Shown: positions 28,248-38,285, numbered from the stretch's first letter. The stretch is DNA of 64,000 nt from a bacterium (GCA_016124445.1 WGNR01000020.1:369652-433651); one strand, 5' to 3'. Notes: generated by a model from the sequence alone, not told the origin. Translations and numbers: made by a program.

Positions 28248-29033
28248 GGAAATTTGCCTTTCAGCGTATAGAACGAATGAAGGGGGGATAAGTCAAAAAA
28301 ACGGCGGCGACTTGAATCAGCCCCACCGGATAGTCCAAAGGTTAGATTGTCGGTAAAGATGATTTTCCGAGAATTTCGGAGAATGTTAATGAGAGTCAGC
28401 GTAAATGTTTTGAGAAATGTTTTAACGCCGGAAGAAGTCTGAAAATAGCTTGAACATCGCTTTCCGTATGTTGATGCTAGACTTTTCGTTCAGACGATTT
28501 TTAGATCTTTATCCGCTTTGGGAGTGGTGATTTACGCGCCACTTGACGGAGGTTGTTATCTGGCCGAATTGACAGGTGAGGAGCTCGCATTCCGTTGAAA
28601 AGGCCCTATTTTCCCTAGATTGTTGCTGGTATTGCCTTATTTAGCGACCACCTGGCGAATGCCACCCACACCAATGATACGCGATCGAGTCAACAACACT
28701 TTGGTAAATAATCCCCTTATAAGTATAGGTTTCAGCAATCAGCAGTTTGGGATTCTTTCTGGCGAATTGCTGCCTCCCGCATTTTGGGAGCTCGATTCTC
28801 TTTGCTCCCGTGCTTAAGCGTGGTTCTCTAAATAAGTTACGGTAAAACATCATTCTCGATGAGAGCCTGTTTGCTCGAAAAGTTAGCCGAGCGTCTGATT
28901 TGACTTCACCATGCGGCAACGTAAATAGCTCAGACGACAAAGTGGTACTGCGGCCCCCAAAGTGTGTGAGGAGCTGACGTCGTCAGAACCAATTCACTTT
29001 TAATTCTGTTATTCAGGGCAGGAGTTTGGACCC
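28248..29033. other. long intergenic region upstream of DUF1559 and chemoreceptor genes
   Basis: A ~785 bp divergent region, clearly more AT-rich than its neighbours, with no supported coding sequence; short frames at 28620-28940 lack ribosome-binding sites and domain character. It must contain the promoters of DUF1559 (minus) and the PAS chemoreceptor (plus). I could not recognise a riboswitch or known ncRNA. Confidence 0.5.
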
Positions 29034-31028
29034 ATGGCAAACGGCGCAACGCTCGAGTCTCCACAAAAATCAGCATCGACCGCCACTCGCAAGGCGAAAG
29101 CATCCACCTCACGCAATTCTGAAGTGGAAGCAGAACTGCGTAACGAAATCGCACTGCTCAAAGCAGAAAACAACGCCATCAGCAAGTCGCAAGCCATCAT
29201 CGAATTCCAGCCGGATGGAACGATCATCACTGCCAACGAGAACTTTCTCAATGCCACGGGTTACACCCTGGATGAAATCCGCGGCCAGCACCATCGCATG
29301 TTCTGCGAACGCTCCTATTCCGATTCGCCTGAATATCGTCGCTTCTGGGATCAGCTTGGCCGCGGCAAATTCGACGCCGGTGAATACAAGCGTCTGGGCA
29401 AAAGCGGAAAGGAAATCTGGATCCAGGCAACCTACAACCCGATTTTGGACGCGAACGGCAAAACGATCAAAGTGGTCAAGTATGCCTCGGATATTACCGA
29501 GCAGAAGACTCAGTTCGCCAACTACTCGGGCCAACTGGCAGCAATCGGCAAAGTTCAGGCTATCATCGAGTTCGATATGGATGGCAAGGTTCTTACGGCC
29601 AACGATAACTTCCTGTCGACTCTCGGCTACTCGCTGAGCGAGATTCAGGGACAGCATCATCAGATCTTCGTCGATGCGGAATACGCTCGAAGCGCCGACT
29701 ACAAGAACTTCTGGGATCGACTTCGTCGTGGCGAATACGATGCTGGCGAGTACAAGCGAATCGGCAAGGGTGGTAAGGAAGTATGGATCCAAGCCAGCTA
29801 CAACCCAATCCTGGATGCCGAAGGCAAACCCTACAAAGTAGTCAAGTTTGCCACCGATGTTACTGAGCAGAAACTGCGCAACGCCGACTTCGCGGGCCAG
29901 ATGGAAGCCATCAGCAAGGCTCAGGCAGTGATCGAGTTCAACATGGATGGTACGATCATCAGCGCCAATGAAAACTTCTTGAATACCTTGGGCTATTCGT
30001 TGGACGAAATCAAAGGCCGACATCACCAGATGTTTGTCGAAAAGGATTACGCGACCTCCAGCGAATACAAGGAATTCTGGGCCAAGCTGAATCGAGGTGA
30101 ATTCGACGCCGCTCAATACAAGCGGATTGGCAAGGGTGGTAAGGAAGTCTGGATTCAGGCCAGCTACAACCCGATCTTGGACCTCAACGGCAAGCCGTTC
30201 AAAGTGGTCAAGTATGCCACCGATGTCACTCAGCAGGTTCAGCTGCGGATGGACATGGCGAACCTGATCGTTAACGTGATCGAGAGTGCCAACCAGTTCA
30301 CTGAAAGTGCCGCGACTGTCGCCGAAGGATCGCAGTCGGTTGCCGAAGGTGCTCAAACTCAGAGTGCCGCAGTTGAAGAAATCAGCGCTTCGGCCCAAGA
30401 ACTGACGCGCTCGATCCAAGGCGTTCGCGATCGTGCCAACGAGACCGATCGACTCGCCGGCGAAACCAGCCGTATCGCCATCGAAGGTGGCCAGGCGGTT
30501 ACCAAGAGCGGTGAAGCGATGGACCTGATCAAGGCTTCGTCCGAACAGATCAGCGAAATCATCCAGGTGATCAGCGAGATCGCCAGCCAGACCAACCTGT
30601 TGGCTTTGAACGCTGCGATCGAAGCAGCTCGTGCTGGCGAACATGGACTTGGGTTTGCCGTCGTGGCCGACGAAGTTCGCAAGTTGGCCGAACGAGCCAG
30701 CAATGCAGCCAAGGACGTTTCGGCATTGATCAAGGAATCGACCCTCCGTGTCGCCAACGGCGTTGAACTGAGTTCTCAGGCCGGGTCGGCTTTGGAAAAG
30801 ATCGTTTCCGCTGTCGAAACGACTTCCAGCAAGATCGCCGAGATCGCTTCCTCGACCGACGAACAGATGAGCATGTCGCAAGAGGTTTACGACACGATCC
30901 AGCAAGTTGCTTCGGTCACCGAGCAGTCGACTGCTTCGAGCGAAGAAATGGCTGCGAGTGCCGAAGAACTGGGAGCCCAGGCCAAGTCGCTGCGTGACAT
31001 GGTCGAAGGTTTCGAGATGAACGGCTAA
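29034..31028 (+). CDS. soluble methyl-accepting chemotaxis protein with three PAS domains
   Basis: A 664-residue protein with no transmembrane helix. A polar N-terminus is followed by a short coil (EAELRNEIALLKAENNAI). Three consecutive PAS domains come next (about 47-165, 168-287 and 290-408), each with the pattern AIIEF/VIEF...ANENFL...GY...EI.G.HH...F and ending with KVVKYATDVT-type PAC ends. Domains 2 and 3 are nearly the same over their second halves. The C-terminal signalling domain has the hairpin tip EIASQTNLLALNAAIEAARAG and GFAVVADEVRKLAER. It would sit in the cytosol, sense a ligand, redox state or gas through PAS, and control CheA. No che gene is nearby. Confidence 0.93.
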   Translation: MANGATLESPQKSASTATRKAKASTSRNSEVEAELRNEIALLKAENNAISKSQAIIEFQPDGTIITANENFLNATGYTLDEIRGQHHRMFCERSYSDSPEYRRFWDQLGRGKFDAGEYKRLGKSGKEIWIQATYNPILDANGKTIKVVKYASDITEQKTQFANYSGQLAAIGKVQAIIEFDMDGKVLTANDNFLSTLGYSLSEIQGQHHQIFVDAEYARSADYKNFWDRLRRGEYDAGEYKRIGKGGKEVWIQASYNPILDAEGKPYKVVKFATDVTEQKLRNADFAGQMEAISKAQAVIEFNMDGTIISANENFLNTLGYSLDEIKGRHHQMFVEKDYATSSEYKEFWAKLNRGEFDAAQYKRIGKGGKEVWIQASYNPILDLNGKPFKVVKYATDVTQQVQLRMDMANLIVNVIESANQFTESAATVAEGSQSVAEGAQTQSAAVEEISASAQELTRSIQGVRDRANETDRLAGETSRIAIEGGQAVTKSGEAMDLIKASSEQISEIIQVISEIASQTNLLALNAAIEAARAGEHGLGFAVVADEVRKLAERASNAAKDVSALIKESTLRVANGVELSSQAGSALEKIVSAVETTSSKIAEIASSTDEQMSMSQEVYDTIQQVASVTEQSTASSEEMAASAEELGAQAKSLRDMVEGFEMNG

Positions 31029-31049
31029 TCAGCCGCAATAATAAATGTG

Positions 31050-31077
31050 AAAGGCTGAACCGGGAGTTTCAGCCTTT
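31050..31077 (+). terminator. probable terminator of the chemoreceptor gene
   Basis: A perfect 10-bp stem (31050-31059 with 31068-31077) lies ~22 bp after the stop codon. Only three T follow, so the call is tentative. Confidence 0.55.
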
Positions 31078-31247
31078 GGGTGGCAGGGGCCCGTCGGGAT
31101 GACGGTGGCCCCTTTCGCCGATTCTTGGGCCATGCGATTCTACAAGGTGGCCGCTTGCTCCCAGGAATTGAACCTGCGGTTGGCTTCTGTTATTCTGACA
31201 GTTGTTAGAATACTTGAATATCAGCTACCCCGAAAGTCTTCCCCCCC

Positions 31248-32366
31248 ATGACCTCCGAACGCTCCAAAATCCGATTCATCATGATTGGTGGTTTTCTAGG
31301 CGCCGGCAAAACAACTGCCATTGGTCGACTTGCCAGGCACTATCAGGATCAGGGGCTGACTGTGGGGGTAGTCACCAACGATCAGGCCTCGGACCTGGTC
31401 GACACCAACTTGCTGCGTTCGCAAGGACTGCATGTTGGCGAAGTGGCCGGTGCTTGCTTTTGCTGTAACTTCAACGAGTTGACTTCGACGGTCGAAAATC
31501 TCTCGGCACAGCAGCGCCCCGATATCGTCCTTGCCGAACCGGTTGGCAGTTGTACCGACCTGGTGGCAACCGTCGTGCAGCCGCTGATTCGTCTTTACGA
31601 TGCCGAATTTGAAGTCGCTCCCTATGGCGTCATTTTGAAACCTTCGCACGGTCTGCGGATCTTGCGAAAAGAGGCCAACATGGGGTTCTCGCCTAAGGCG
31701 GCTTACATCTTCGAGAAGCAGTTGGAAGAAGCAGACTTCTTGATCATCAATCGCATCGACGAATTGAGCCCCGCCGAGGTTGAAGAACTTGAACGGTTGC
31801 TTCAAACGGCTGCTCCGCAAACGCCGGTGTTGCGAGTTTCGGCGAGAACCGGCGATGGGTTCGAATCCTTTACCGAGATGCTTGGGCAGCGCGGTGCGTT
31901 TGGTCAAAAGATTTTGGAGTTGGACTACGATGTTTACGCCGAAGGGGAAGCGGAATTAGGTTGGCTCAACAGTAGTCTGTTAGCGAAATCTTCCGATTCG
32001 TTCGCCTTGGACGATTTGCTGGTCGGGATCGTCGAGGCAATTCGAGAGCGGCTGGAACTAGTACAGGCCGAGACTGCCCATCTCAAAACGATCGGCTTGT
32101 CAGAGGGAGCCTACAGTGTGGTGAATATGGTCAGCAGCGACACGCCTCCAGTTCTTTCGCTACCATCCCAATGCTCCACCAAAGAGGCGAATGTGGTGGT
32201 CAATGCCCGCGTGGCCGTCGATCCAGATCATCTACGCGAAGTGCTCGAGGAAGTGGTCGCAGAAGTTGCCCGGAAAATGCAGCTGACGATTGAATTTCAG
32301 CAGACGCAAAACTTCCGGCCGGGCCGGCCGGTGCCAACGCATCGATTTGCCACTCCAGAGGGCTAA
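31248..32366 (+). CDS. COG0523 (CobW/ZigA-type) metallochaperone GTPase
   Basis: A 372-residue G3E GTPase. Walker A is GGFLGAGKTT near the N-terminus, the metal-binding motif is GACFCC (C-x-C-C type), the AEPVGSC block follows, and NRIDEL serves as the base-recognition motif. The C-terminal ~120 residues are variable, as usual. Such proteins insert or allocate zinc, cobalt, nickel or iron to client enzymes. Without a metal-repressor (Zur) site or client gene beside it, the metal cannot be named. Confidence 0.9.
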   Translation: MTSERSKIRFIMIGGFLGAGKTTAIGRLARHYQDQGLTVGVVTNDQASDLVDTNLLRSQGLHVGEVAGACFCCNFNELTSTVENLSAQQRPDIVLAEPVGSCTDLVATVVQPLIRLYDAEFEVAPYGVILKPSHGLRILRKEANMGFSPKAAYIFEKQLEEADFLIINRIDELSPAEVEELERLLQTAAPQTPVLRVSARTGDGFESFTEMLGQRGAFGQKILELDYDVYAEGEAELGWLNSSLLAKSSDSFALDDLLVGIVEAIRERLELVQAETAHLKTIGLSEGAYSVVNMVSSDTPPVLSLPSQCSTKEANVVVNARVAVDPDHLREVLEEVVAEVARKMQLTIEFQQTQNFRPGRPVPTHRFATPEG

Positions 32367-33009
32367 TCCGAACCCGTGATGGGGCTGTGATTTTGCTAGC
32401 GGAAAAGTCGCAGCCGAACCCAACGCGACCAGACAGGTCGGACGACTGATGTCGCTGGGCGCGACAGTGCTGTCATTTCTAGCGACAGCCGATTGCCATC
32501 TTGAGGCGAATTCACCCTGGAAAGAGGCCTGGCGCGCCGGTTGCAATGCACCCTGTTGCCTATTTCCTGCATCTTTTACGGGAATCGGGCGTACAGCGTA
32601 TTTCTCCGAACGCCTGACAAGGTGTTCATCCGATTCCTTAATAGCGATTTCACGTGAATGGGCAGTTCACTGCAGGAAAACTGCAGCATGTAACTGAACT
32701 TGTCCTTAGCGTGGAAAAGCGAGCGCACAAGTGTTCATGACCATGCTTCATAGCTATGATGTCGTCAGCGGTACCCAGGGCTCCGAGCGTTCCCAGGATC
32801 GAAATCAAAGCGATTCCTGCCAGACCTCGCCGATCAAATCGCAGCACCTCCTTCAGGGGCAACGTCAGGTTTGGATCGATCACGGAGGCACGCTTTATTG
32901 CCTGAAGGCTACCTCGAGTGGACGACTCTACTTGACCAAATAGAGCCCCAGGGGGCTCGTTTTCAGCGTGCTCCCGGCGGAATGGCGTCGTGGCCGGCGA
33001 CTTTGACTC
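32367..33009. other. intergenic region between COG0523 GTPase and TonB genes
   Basis: About 640 bp. On the minus strand a frame from a GTG at 32883 to 32650 encodes up to 77 residues with a hydrophobic stretch (GLAGIALISILGTLGALG). It lacks a convincing ribosome-binding site and is only a weak candidate for a small membrane peptide. A hairpin built on two CTGCAG halves lies at 32663-32696. Nothing else is recognised. Confidence 0.4.
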
Positions 33010-33756
33010 ATGCGACTACTTTCGACACCACACTTTGCCATCTACACATCGCTCGGCGGGCACGCGCTGGTACTGTTGGTAATGCTCTGGCAGGGAGCGT
33101 CGTTTCTGGATCGGGTTAAGTTTGCCGGCGAGCGAAATGCCGTGACGTTATCGGCGACGTTTGCTCCTCCGGTGCCTCTTACCGAGCCGCAGCCGGTCGA
33201 GTTGGTTCAGAGCGAAATGCACGCGGATGAGTCAGTAATCGATCGCGTTGCCGACGCGGTAGTGGCTCGTCAAGCGTTGGAAATCAAACCGACGCGGAAA
33301 GAAGCGGAACTCCGGGTTGAGCAAGAGGCTCAGACTCCCCAAGCGAAGCTGGATCAGCGGCGCGAGTTCAAGTACCAGCCCAAAGAGATCACGCCAGTCG
33401 AGCGTCCTATTCCAAAGCGGACCAAGCCGATCAAGATGGCGACGTTGGCGTCGGCCGTTCCGATTCCGGTGGGGACGCTACGAGAGACGCCGCCAGACTT
33501 CTCGATGAACCCCCCTCCGATCTATCCTCTCGAGGCAGCTCGAAATCACTGGCAGGGGGAAGTCTTTTTACGTCTGATCGTGGCTTCAGATGGCCAAGTC
33601 AGCGAAGTCGAAATAGTACGAAGCAGCGGCTACGACATTCTCGATGAAGCGGCTGTCGAAGCGGTCGAGCGGTGGAGAGGCACTCCCGCCACTCAGGGTG
33701 GTAAGCCTGTCTCTGTAGTAAAGTATTTACCGGTGCGATTTTCGCCCAAGCGATGA
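33010..33756 (+). CDS. TonB-family energy transducer
   Basis: A 248-residue protein. A single N-terminal membrane helix (HFAIYTSLGGHALVLLVMLW) is followed by a long polar, lysine/glutamate/proline-rich periplasmic linker. The TonB C-terminal domain (about 165-248) contains NPPPIYPLEAARNHWQGEV, a VASDGQVSEVEIVRSSGYDILDEAA segment and a terminal YLPVRF. TonB couples the proton gradient to outer-membrane transport. No exbB/exbD or receptor gene is adjacent, so it may serve partners elsewhere or a planctomycete-specific task. Confidence 0.9.
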   Translation: MRLLSTPHFAIYTSLGGHALVLLVMLWQGASFLDRVKFAGERNAVTLSATFAPPVPLTEPQPVELVQSEMHADESVIDRVADAVVARQALEIKPTRKEAELRVEQEAQTPQAKLDQRREFKYQPKEITPVERPIPKRTKPIKMATLASAVPIPVGTLRETPPDFSMNPPPIYPLEAARNHWQGEVFLRLIVASDGQVSEVEIVRSSGYDILDEAAVEAVERWRGTPATQGGKPVSVVKYLPVRFSPKR

Positions 33757-33957
33757 GGTATCCCGCAGCAGTGAAACTCTGCCAATCGCTACTACCGACA
33801 TACTGTTGCTAAATCGACAGATATCCCCGATTTCCGGCTCTTAAACTCCACATCTGGGCAAACCTGCTCTCCAGCGTATCCCATGATGGACAAGCGGCGA
33901 TGTCTTAATATGCGCCGTACTTAAGATGATTGTGGTCAACGAGGGCAGGGACCAACA

Positions 33958-36897
33958 ATGCATTTCCATAGGCTGCAACTGCGCATCATTCTGGAGCTGA
34001 TCCTGGCGATCATGCTTTCGACGATCGTCGCGCTCTACTTCTTACCGATGGTTGCGGTTGGAATTCAGGAAACCTATCAAATACTGCTGAGCATCGCCGT
34101 CGTGCTGTTGCTGGTCGCTCCTTTCGCCGTTTTTCGTCTGCTGTCGATCCGGACCTATCAAAGCACGGAACCTTCCGAGTCCAGCGATATTGGCTCCAGC
34201 GATGTCGTGAGGCCGATGCTGTTGATCCTGGTGATTGGCGTCGGTCTGACGGGAATTATCGCCTATTGGCTTGGACAGGAAGCGCGGCGAAAAGCCAAAG
34301 ACGAGTTCGATGTCTTGGCCGATCGCGTGAAGACGGAAGTCTCGCGGCGGATGACCGCGTTTGAACATGGTCTGAAATCACTGCGCGGTTTGCATGAAGC
34401 GAGCGAGGTTTTAACCCTCGACGAGTTCCGCGATTACTGTCACGTTGTCGATCCGGTCGAGTGCTTTCCCGGGGCGATGGGGCAAGGTTTCATTCGCAAT
34501 GTTCAATCAAAGGACTTGAATTCTTTTCTGGCGTGGGCCAAAGAGAATCTGGGAAGCAATTTTCATGTCCGATCGGTGGGCGATGTTGCCCAGCGACAAG
34601 ATTACTTCGTGATCTGCCATATCGAACCTCTGGCAAACAACAAGGCAGCCTGGGGGCTCGATATCGGGTCGGAAGCCAATCGCCGCACGGCCGCTGAAAA
34701 GGCGCGTGCCACGGGGTTGCCAACCTTGTCGGCCAAAATCGATTTGGTTCAAGATCAACACAATCACAACGGGTTTTTGTACCTGTTGGCGGTCTACGAC
34801 CAAAGCTTGCCGCTGACAACGGCCCAGCAGCGCGAAACCGCATTCAAGGGCTGGGTCTACATGCCGATCACCTCTGAGCTTGCCTTGGAGGGTATTGTTG
34901 AGGCTGGTGACGGTATGGTGAATGTCGATGTCTACGACGACACGGCGATCGATGATCCATCGGCCAAGTTGTTCAGCAGTCGCGGTTTCGACGCTACCCT
35001 GGCGAGAAAACAGCCACAGCCTAAAGCGTTATTTACCAAGGCCTACGATCTGACTTTCGGCGGTCGTCGCTGGGCGGTTCGTATCAGCAGCAGTTCCAGT
35101 TTCGACACCAGCCCAATCTTCATTCATCCTTTCATTGCCATCCTGGTTGGCGGTACGCTGACCATCGTCCTGTCATTCATGGTTTGGAACATAGGATCCG
35201 CTCGATTGCGGGCCGTCAAATTGGCCGAGTCGATGACGGGCGATCTGATGAAGGCCAAAGAAGAAGCCGAAGAAGGGATGCAGCGATTCACGACCATCTT
35301 CGAGGGCGTTCCGGTCGGGCTGAATGTGCTCGACGAAAACGGAAAAGTGATCGATACCAACCCAGCCGGCTTGAAACTATGGGAGGCCAGGTCGGCCGAC
35401 CAGGTGAAAGGAATGTCGCTGTTGGATCAGGTTGCCTGGGAAGCGCGTCAGGATGTTGTAAAAGGATTATGCGATGCTTTGATGGGGCGACCCTCTTGCA
35501 CCGAATTTGAAATGATGGGGCTCCGCGGAACGTGGCGCAGGATCGAATTGCACTCGGTGGTCGCTCAGAATACCGGCGGCGAAGGCGAATCGTCCGTGGC
35601 GGTGCTCAACGTGCTGCGCGATGTCACCCAGCAGCGTAAGACCGAAGCGGAACTGAACGACTCGCGTACCAAGGCCGAGGAATCCAATCGGATCAAGAGC
35701 GAATTCCTGGCGAACATGAGTCACGAGATTCGTACTCCGATGACGGCCATTCTAGGATATACCGACCTGCTGGCCGAACGCCTGAAGGAAATTGACGGCG
35801 ATCCGGAGCAATTGGAATTCATTCAAACGATCCGCCGTAATGGCGAGCACCTGCTGGCAATCATAAATGACATTCTCGATCTCTCGAAGATCGAAGCAGG
35901 CAAGATGACTGTCGAGATGGTCCCCATGCGTGTCGGCGACCTGATCCGCGAGGTGATGGACCTGATGGAGGTCAAAGCGGCCGCCAAAGGACTACCGTTG
36001 GATACGATCTTTGAAACCAAGATCCCGATGGTGATCAACAGCGACCCGATCCGGATGCGCCAGATTCTAGTGAACCTCGTTGGCAACGCAATCAAGTTTA
36101 CCGAGATCGGTCGCGTTCGCCTGCGCGTCAGCTTTGTTGATTCGGACAAGTCACTTCGTCTTTCGGTCGAAGACTCCGGCATCGGTATGACCCAGGGCCA
36201 GATCAATAACTTGTTTCAAGCGTTCGTCCAGGCCGACAACTCGACGGCGCGCCGCTTCGGCGGAACCGGCCTGGGACTACGCATCAGCAAGCGACTGGCC
36301 GAGATGCTGGGCGGTGACATTTCAGTGACCTCGGAACCAGGTACCGGTAGTGTCTTCTGCCTGTCGGTCGAGATTAAGGAAGAGCTTGATGGCAACTGGA
36401 TTTCCCCGCAGAACGCCCAAAGCAAGCCGGAAAAGAAGATGGAAGAGAAAAAGGCCAAATCGCTGTCGGCCGGTTTGCTGAAGGGAATGAAGGTCCTGTT
36501 GGCCGAGGATGGTCCTGACAACGTGCGGCTGATTTCTTTCCATCTGCGCAAAGCAGGTGCCGAAGTATCGACGGTCGAAAATGGCAAGCTGGCCATCGAG
36601 AAGCTGACCGTCGATGGAACTGTGGAAGGGAATCTGCAATATCCGCCGCCGTTCGATGTGCTGCTGACCGACATGCAAATGCCGGTAATGGATGGCTACG
36701 AAGAGGCCCGGCTGCTGCGCGAGAAAGGTTGCCAGTTGCCGATCATTGCCCTGACGGCTCACGCCATGGCAGGCGACGCGGACAAATGCCTGGAAGCGGG
36801 CTGCACTGCCTACACCACCAAGCCGATCGACCGAACGCGGTTGATTGAACTGGTGCAGAAGTATCATCCTAACGCGAGGGAGTCGTCGACAATCTGA
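33958..36897 (+). CDS. hybrid sensor histidine kinase (CHASE-PAS-HisKA-HATPase-REC)
   Basis: A 979-residue protein. Membrane helices lie near 8-32, 38-58 and 80-102. An extracytoplasmic CHASE-like domain (about 115-330) has the FRDYCH...FPGAMGQGFI pattern. A further helix near 385-410 returns to the cytosol. A PAS domain (about 445-555) is followed by a coil and HisKA with phospho-acceptor H589 (MSHEIRTPM), and HATPase_c with N, G1 and G2 boxes (VNLVGNAIKF, DSGIGM, GTGLGL). A C-terminal receiver domain has phospho-acceptor D905 (LLTDMQMPVMDG) and KPID. It is a phosphorelay sensor; the CHASE domain suggests a small extracellular ligand. No cognate regulator is adjacent. Confidence 0.94.
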   Translation: MHFHRLQLRIILELILAIMLSTIVALYFLPMVAVGIQETYQILLSIAVVLLLVAPFAVFRLLSIRTYQSTEPSESSDIGSSDVVRPMLLILVIGVGLTGIIAYWLGQEARRKAKDEFDVLADRVKTEVSRRMTAFEHGLKSLRGLHEASEVLTLDEFRDYCHVVDPVECFPGAMGQGFIRNVQSKDLNSFLAWAKENLGSNFHVRSVGDVAQRQDYFVICHIEPLANNKAAWGLDIGSEANRRTAAEKARATGLPTLSAKIDLVQDQHNHNGFLYLLAVYDQSLPLTTAQQRETAFKGWVYMPITSELALEGIVEAGDGMVNVDVYDDTAIDDPSAKLFSSRGFDATLARKQPQPKALFTKAYDLTFGGRRWAVRISSSSSFDTSPIFIHPFIAILVGGTLTIVLSFMVWNIGSARLRAVKLAESMTGDLMKAKEEAEEGMQRFTTIFEGVPVGLNVLDENGKVIDTNPAGLKLWEARSADQVKGMSLLDQVAWEARQDVVKGLCDALMGRPSCTEFEMMGLRGTWRRIELHSVVAQNTGGEGESSVAVLNVLRDVTQQRKTEAELNDSRTKAEESNRIKSEFLANMSHEIRTPMTAILGYTDLLAERLKEIDGDPEQLEFIQTIRRNGEHLLAIINDILDLSKIEAGKMTVEMVPMRVGDLIREVMDLMEVKAAAKGLPLDTIFETKIPMVINSDPIRMRQILVNLVGNAIKFTEIGRVRLRVSFVDSDKSLRLSVEDSGIGMTQGQINNLFQAFVQADNSTARRFGGTGLGLRISKRLAEMLGGDISVTSEPGTGSVFCLSVEIKEELDGNWISPQNAQSKPEKKMEEKKAKSLSAGLLKGMKVLLAEDGPDNVRLISFHLRKAGAEVSTVENGKLAIEKLTVDGTVEGNLQYPPPFDVLLTDMQMPVMDGYEEARLLREKGCQLPIIALTAHAMAGDADKCLEAGCTAYTTKPIDRTRLIELVQKYHPNARESSTI

Positions 36898-37104
36898 AAG
36901 CAGTCGGCGGAAATATTCACAAATCGTTCGCAGCACGGCTAAGGTAACGATCTGATCTAGCGTCTTAGATATTCTGTGTTTTCGTTCTTGTCGATGGACG
37001 GTTGGTTTCAGAACGACCAGATTGACCCTGTTTTGAGCGACCATCCTGGACACACACCTAGCAGAACACCTGAAGCTTGGGCTCTAACTCTTAAAGGAAA
37101 TCGT

Positions 37105-37338
37105 ATGCAGAAGGCACGCCCTAAGTGGTTTATCATCCTCCTCTTTTCGACGATCCTTCCAGCGTTCGTGATTTTTCTATCTAAGAACTACAAGCAGAAC
37201 CAGCAAGAGAGAGAACGAAAAGAGAAAATCGAACAATTAGAAGCCGAGATGGAGGCGGATTTCCAAGTGGGACGCCTGAGAGACAGCCCTGACGGCAAGC
37301 CCAACGCGTTTGGAAGGCTCATGGAAGGCAAAAAGTAA
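37105..37338 (+). CDS. small single-helix membrane protein
   Basis: A 77-residue protein from the ATG at 37105, which has an AAAGGAAA site. It has one N-terminal hydrophobic helix (WFIILLFSTILPAFVIFLS), a highly charged KQNQQERERKEKIEQLEAEME coil, and a polar tail. No family is recognised. The longer frame from 36976 has no ribosome-binding site. Confidence 0.55.
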   Translation: MQKARPKWFIILLFSTILPAFVIFLSKNYKQNQQERERKEKIEQLEAEMEADFQVGRLRDSPDGKPNAFGRLMEGKK

Positions 37339-37415
37339 GGCCCTGGCTTTGTCGAACGAAATTCTGGCTCTCGCTTTCAATGCGAACTAGATTGGCATTA
37401 AGGAGGTGCCGGGCG

Positions 37416-37922
37416 ATGAGTTATGTGATGCGCTATTTGGTTATCTCGATGATGGTCCTCTTTTCACTACTGCCGGCGGTTGAATACCTACGGCGAGAAT
37501 TGGCTCGCTCGGAACAACGGCGATCGTTCATCCTGAATTTGCAATTGAACGGTGTAAGAGTCGGTTGGGAATTGAAAAAACTATATGCCAATTCGCAGAC
37601 AAAAAGAGGAGCGTCAAGCATTGGGGTCATAAGTCAACCACTTACCCGCACGCGGTTGCGTGAAGAGCAACTTGCGTCGCTTAGCCAGGAAAACCAGCGA
37701 CTTTTGCGAGAGTCACACGCTACATCCGCTCAGCAACCCGCAGATTATTCACCGTTTCATTCGGAATGGCCGGAACCAAATCTGAAAGCGAAGGTCGAAG
37801 CACTCAGAAAACAAATCGGCATCGCCAACGAGCGAAGACACTACCATGAAATAGACCTGGCAGGGCCGAAGCCGACTAGCTCTACGAAGCCGCCTTCTCT
37901 CGTTCCACATCATTCAGACTGA
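37416..37922 (+). CDS. single-helix membrane protein with coiled coil
   Basis: A 168-residue protein from the ATG at 37416, which is preceded by a perfect AAGGAGGTG site. It has one N-terminal hydrophobic helix (MRYLVISMMVLFSLLPAVEYL) and then a polar, glutamine/arginine-rich, partly coiled region (REEQLASLSQENQRLLRE). It follows another small helix-plus-coil gene by 77 bp, and its 3' end overlaps a convergent small gene by 41 bp. Function unknown. Confidence 0.6.
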   Translation: MSYVMRYLVISMMVLFSLLPAVEYLRRELARSEQRRSFILNLQLNGVRVGWELKKLYANSQTKRGASSIGVISQPLTRTRLREEQLASLSQENQRLLRESHATSAQQPADYSPFHSEWPEPNLKAKVEALRKQIGIANERRHYHEIDLAGPKPTSSTKPPSLVPHHSD

Positions 37923-38076
37923 CAAAGCAGTTGCAGCCGCTACTGCTGGTGACTCTCAGATGGAATGGCTGCAGGTCTTCTTCCGTGCAGTAGCCAATTG
38001 GTTCGTGGGAGGCTGCTTCGGCCGATTCAACTTCCCACCATTTACAGTTCTTGCAATGGCCCCAGTGGTCATTCAT
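37882..38076 (-). CDS. small cysteine-rich protein
   Basis: A 64-residue protein from the ATG at 38076. It begins MNDHWGHCKNCKWWE, with a C-x2-C pair, then GYCTEEDL and SSSGCNCF. Five cysteines in a C-x2-C...C...C-x-C arrangement suggest a small zinc- or iron-binding knuckle. Such CKNCKWW-type proteins occur in many bacteria without assigned function. The gene converges on 37416-37922 and overlaps it by 41 bp, so one of the two 3' ends must be read through by the other's transcript. Confidence 0.6.
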   Translation of the reverse strand: MNDHWGHCKNCKWWEVESAEAASHEPIGYCTEEDLQPFHLRVTSSSGCNCFVSLNDVEREKAAS

Positions 38077-38285
38077 CGCACGTATCCTGGTTGTTTGGGA
38101 GAGGTTTAGGGGATAAGCGACGACCGCAAGGTGCATTTGCCATACCAATTTGTCACGATTTTACAAGCCGCAAGGCCTGCTGGTGACAAATTACCTGGCG
38201 GACCGCCCCTACGAAAATCCGTTTCTTCCAGGTAATCTAGGGTTTAGGCGAAGCAAATGCAACGAAGAAGAGAGCGACATCTGCT

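Noticed and set aside
29109..30905. 598-aa minus-strand frame opposite the chemoreceptor
   Set aside because: Shadow frame caused by codon bias; its repeats merely mirror the PAS repeats.
31855..31872. GGGTTCGAATCC-like tRNA T-loop sequence
   Set aside because: It lies inside the COG0523 GTPase reading frame and no cloverleaf can be folded around it.
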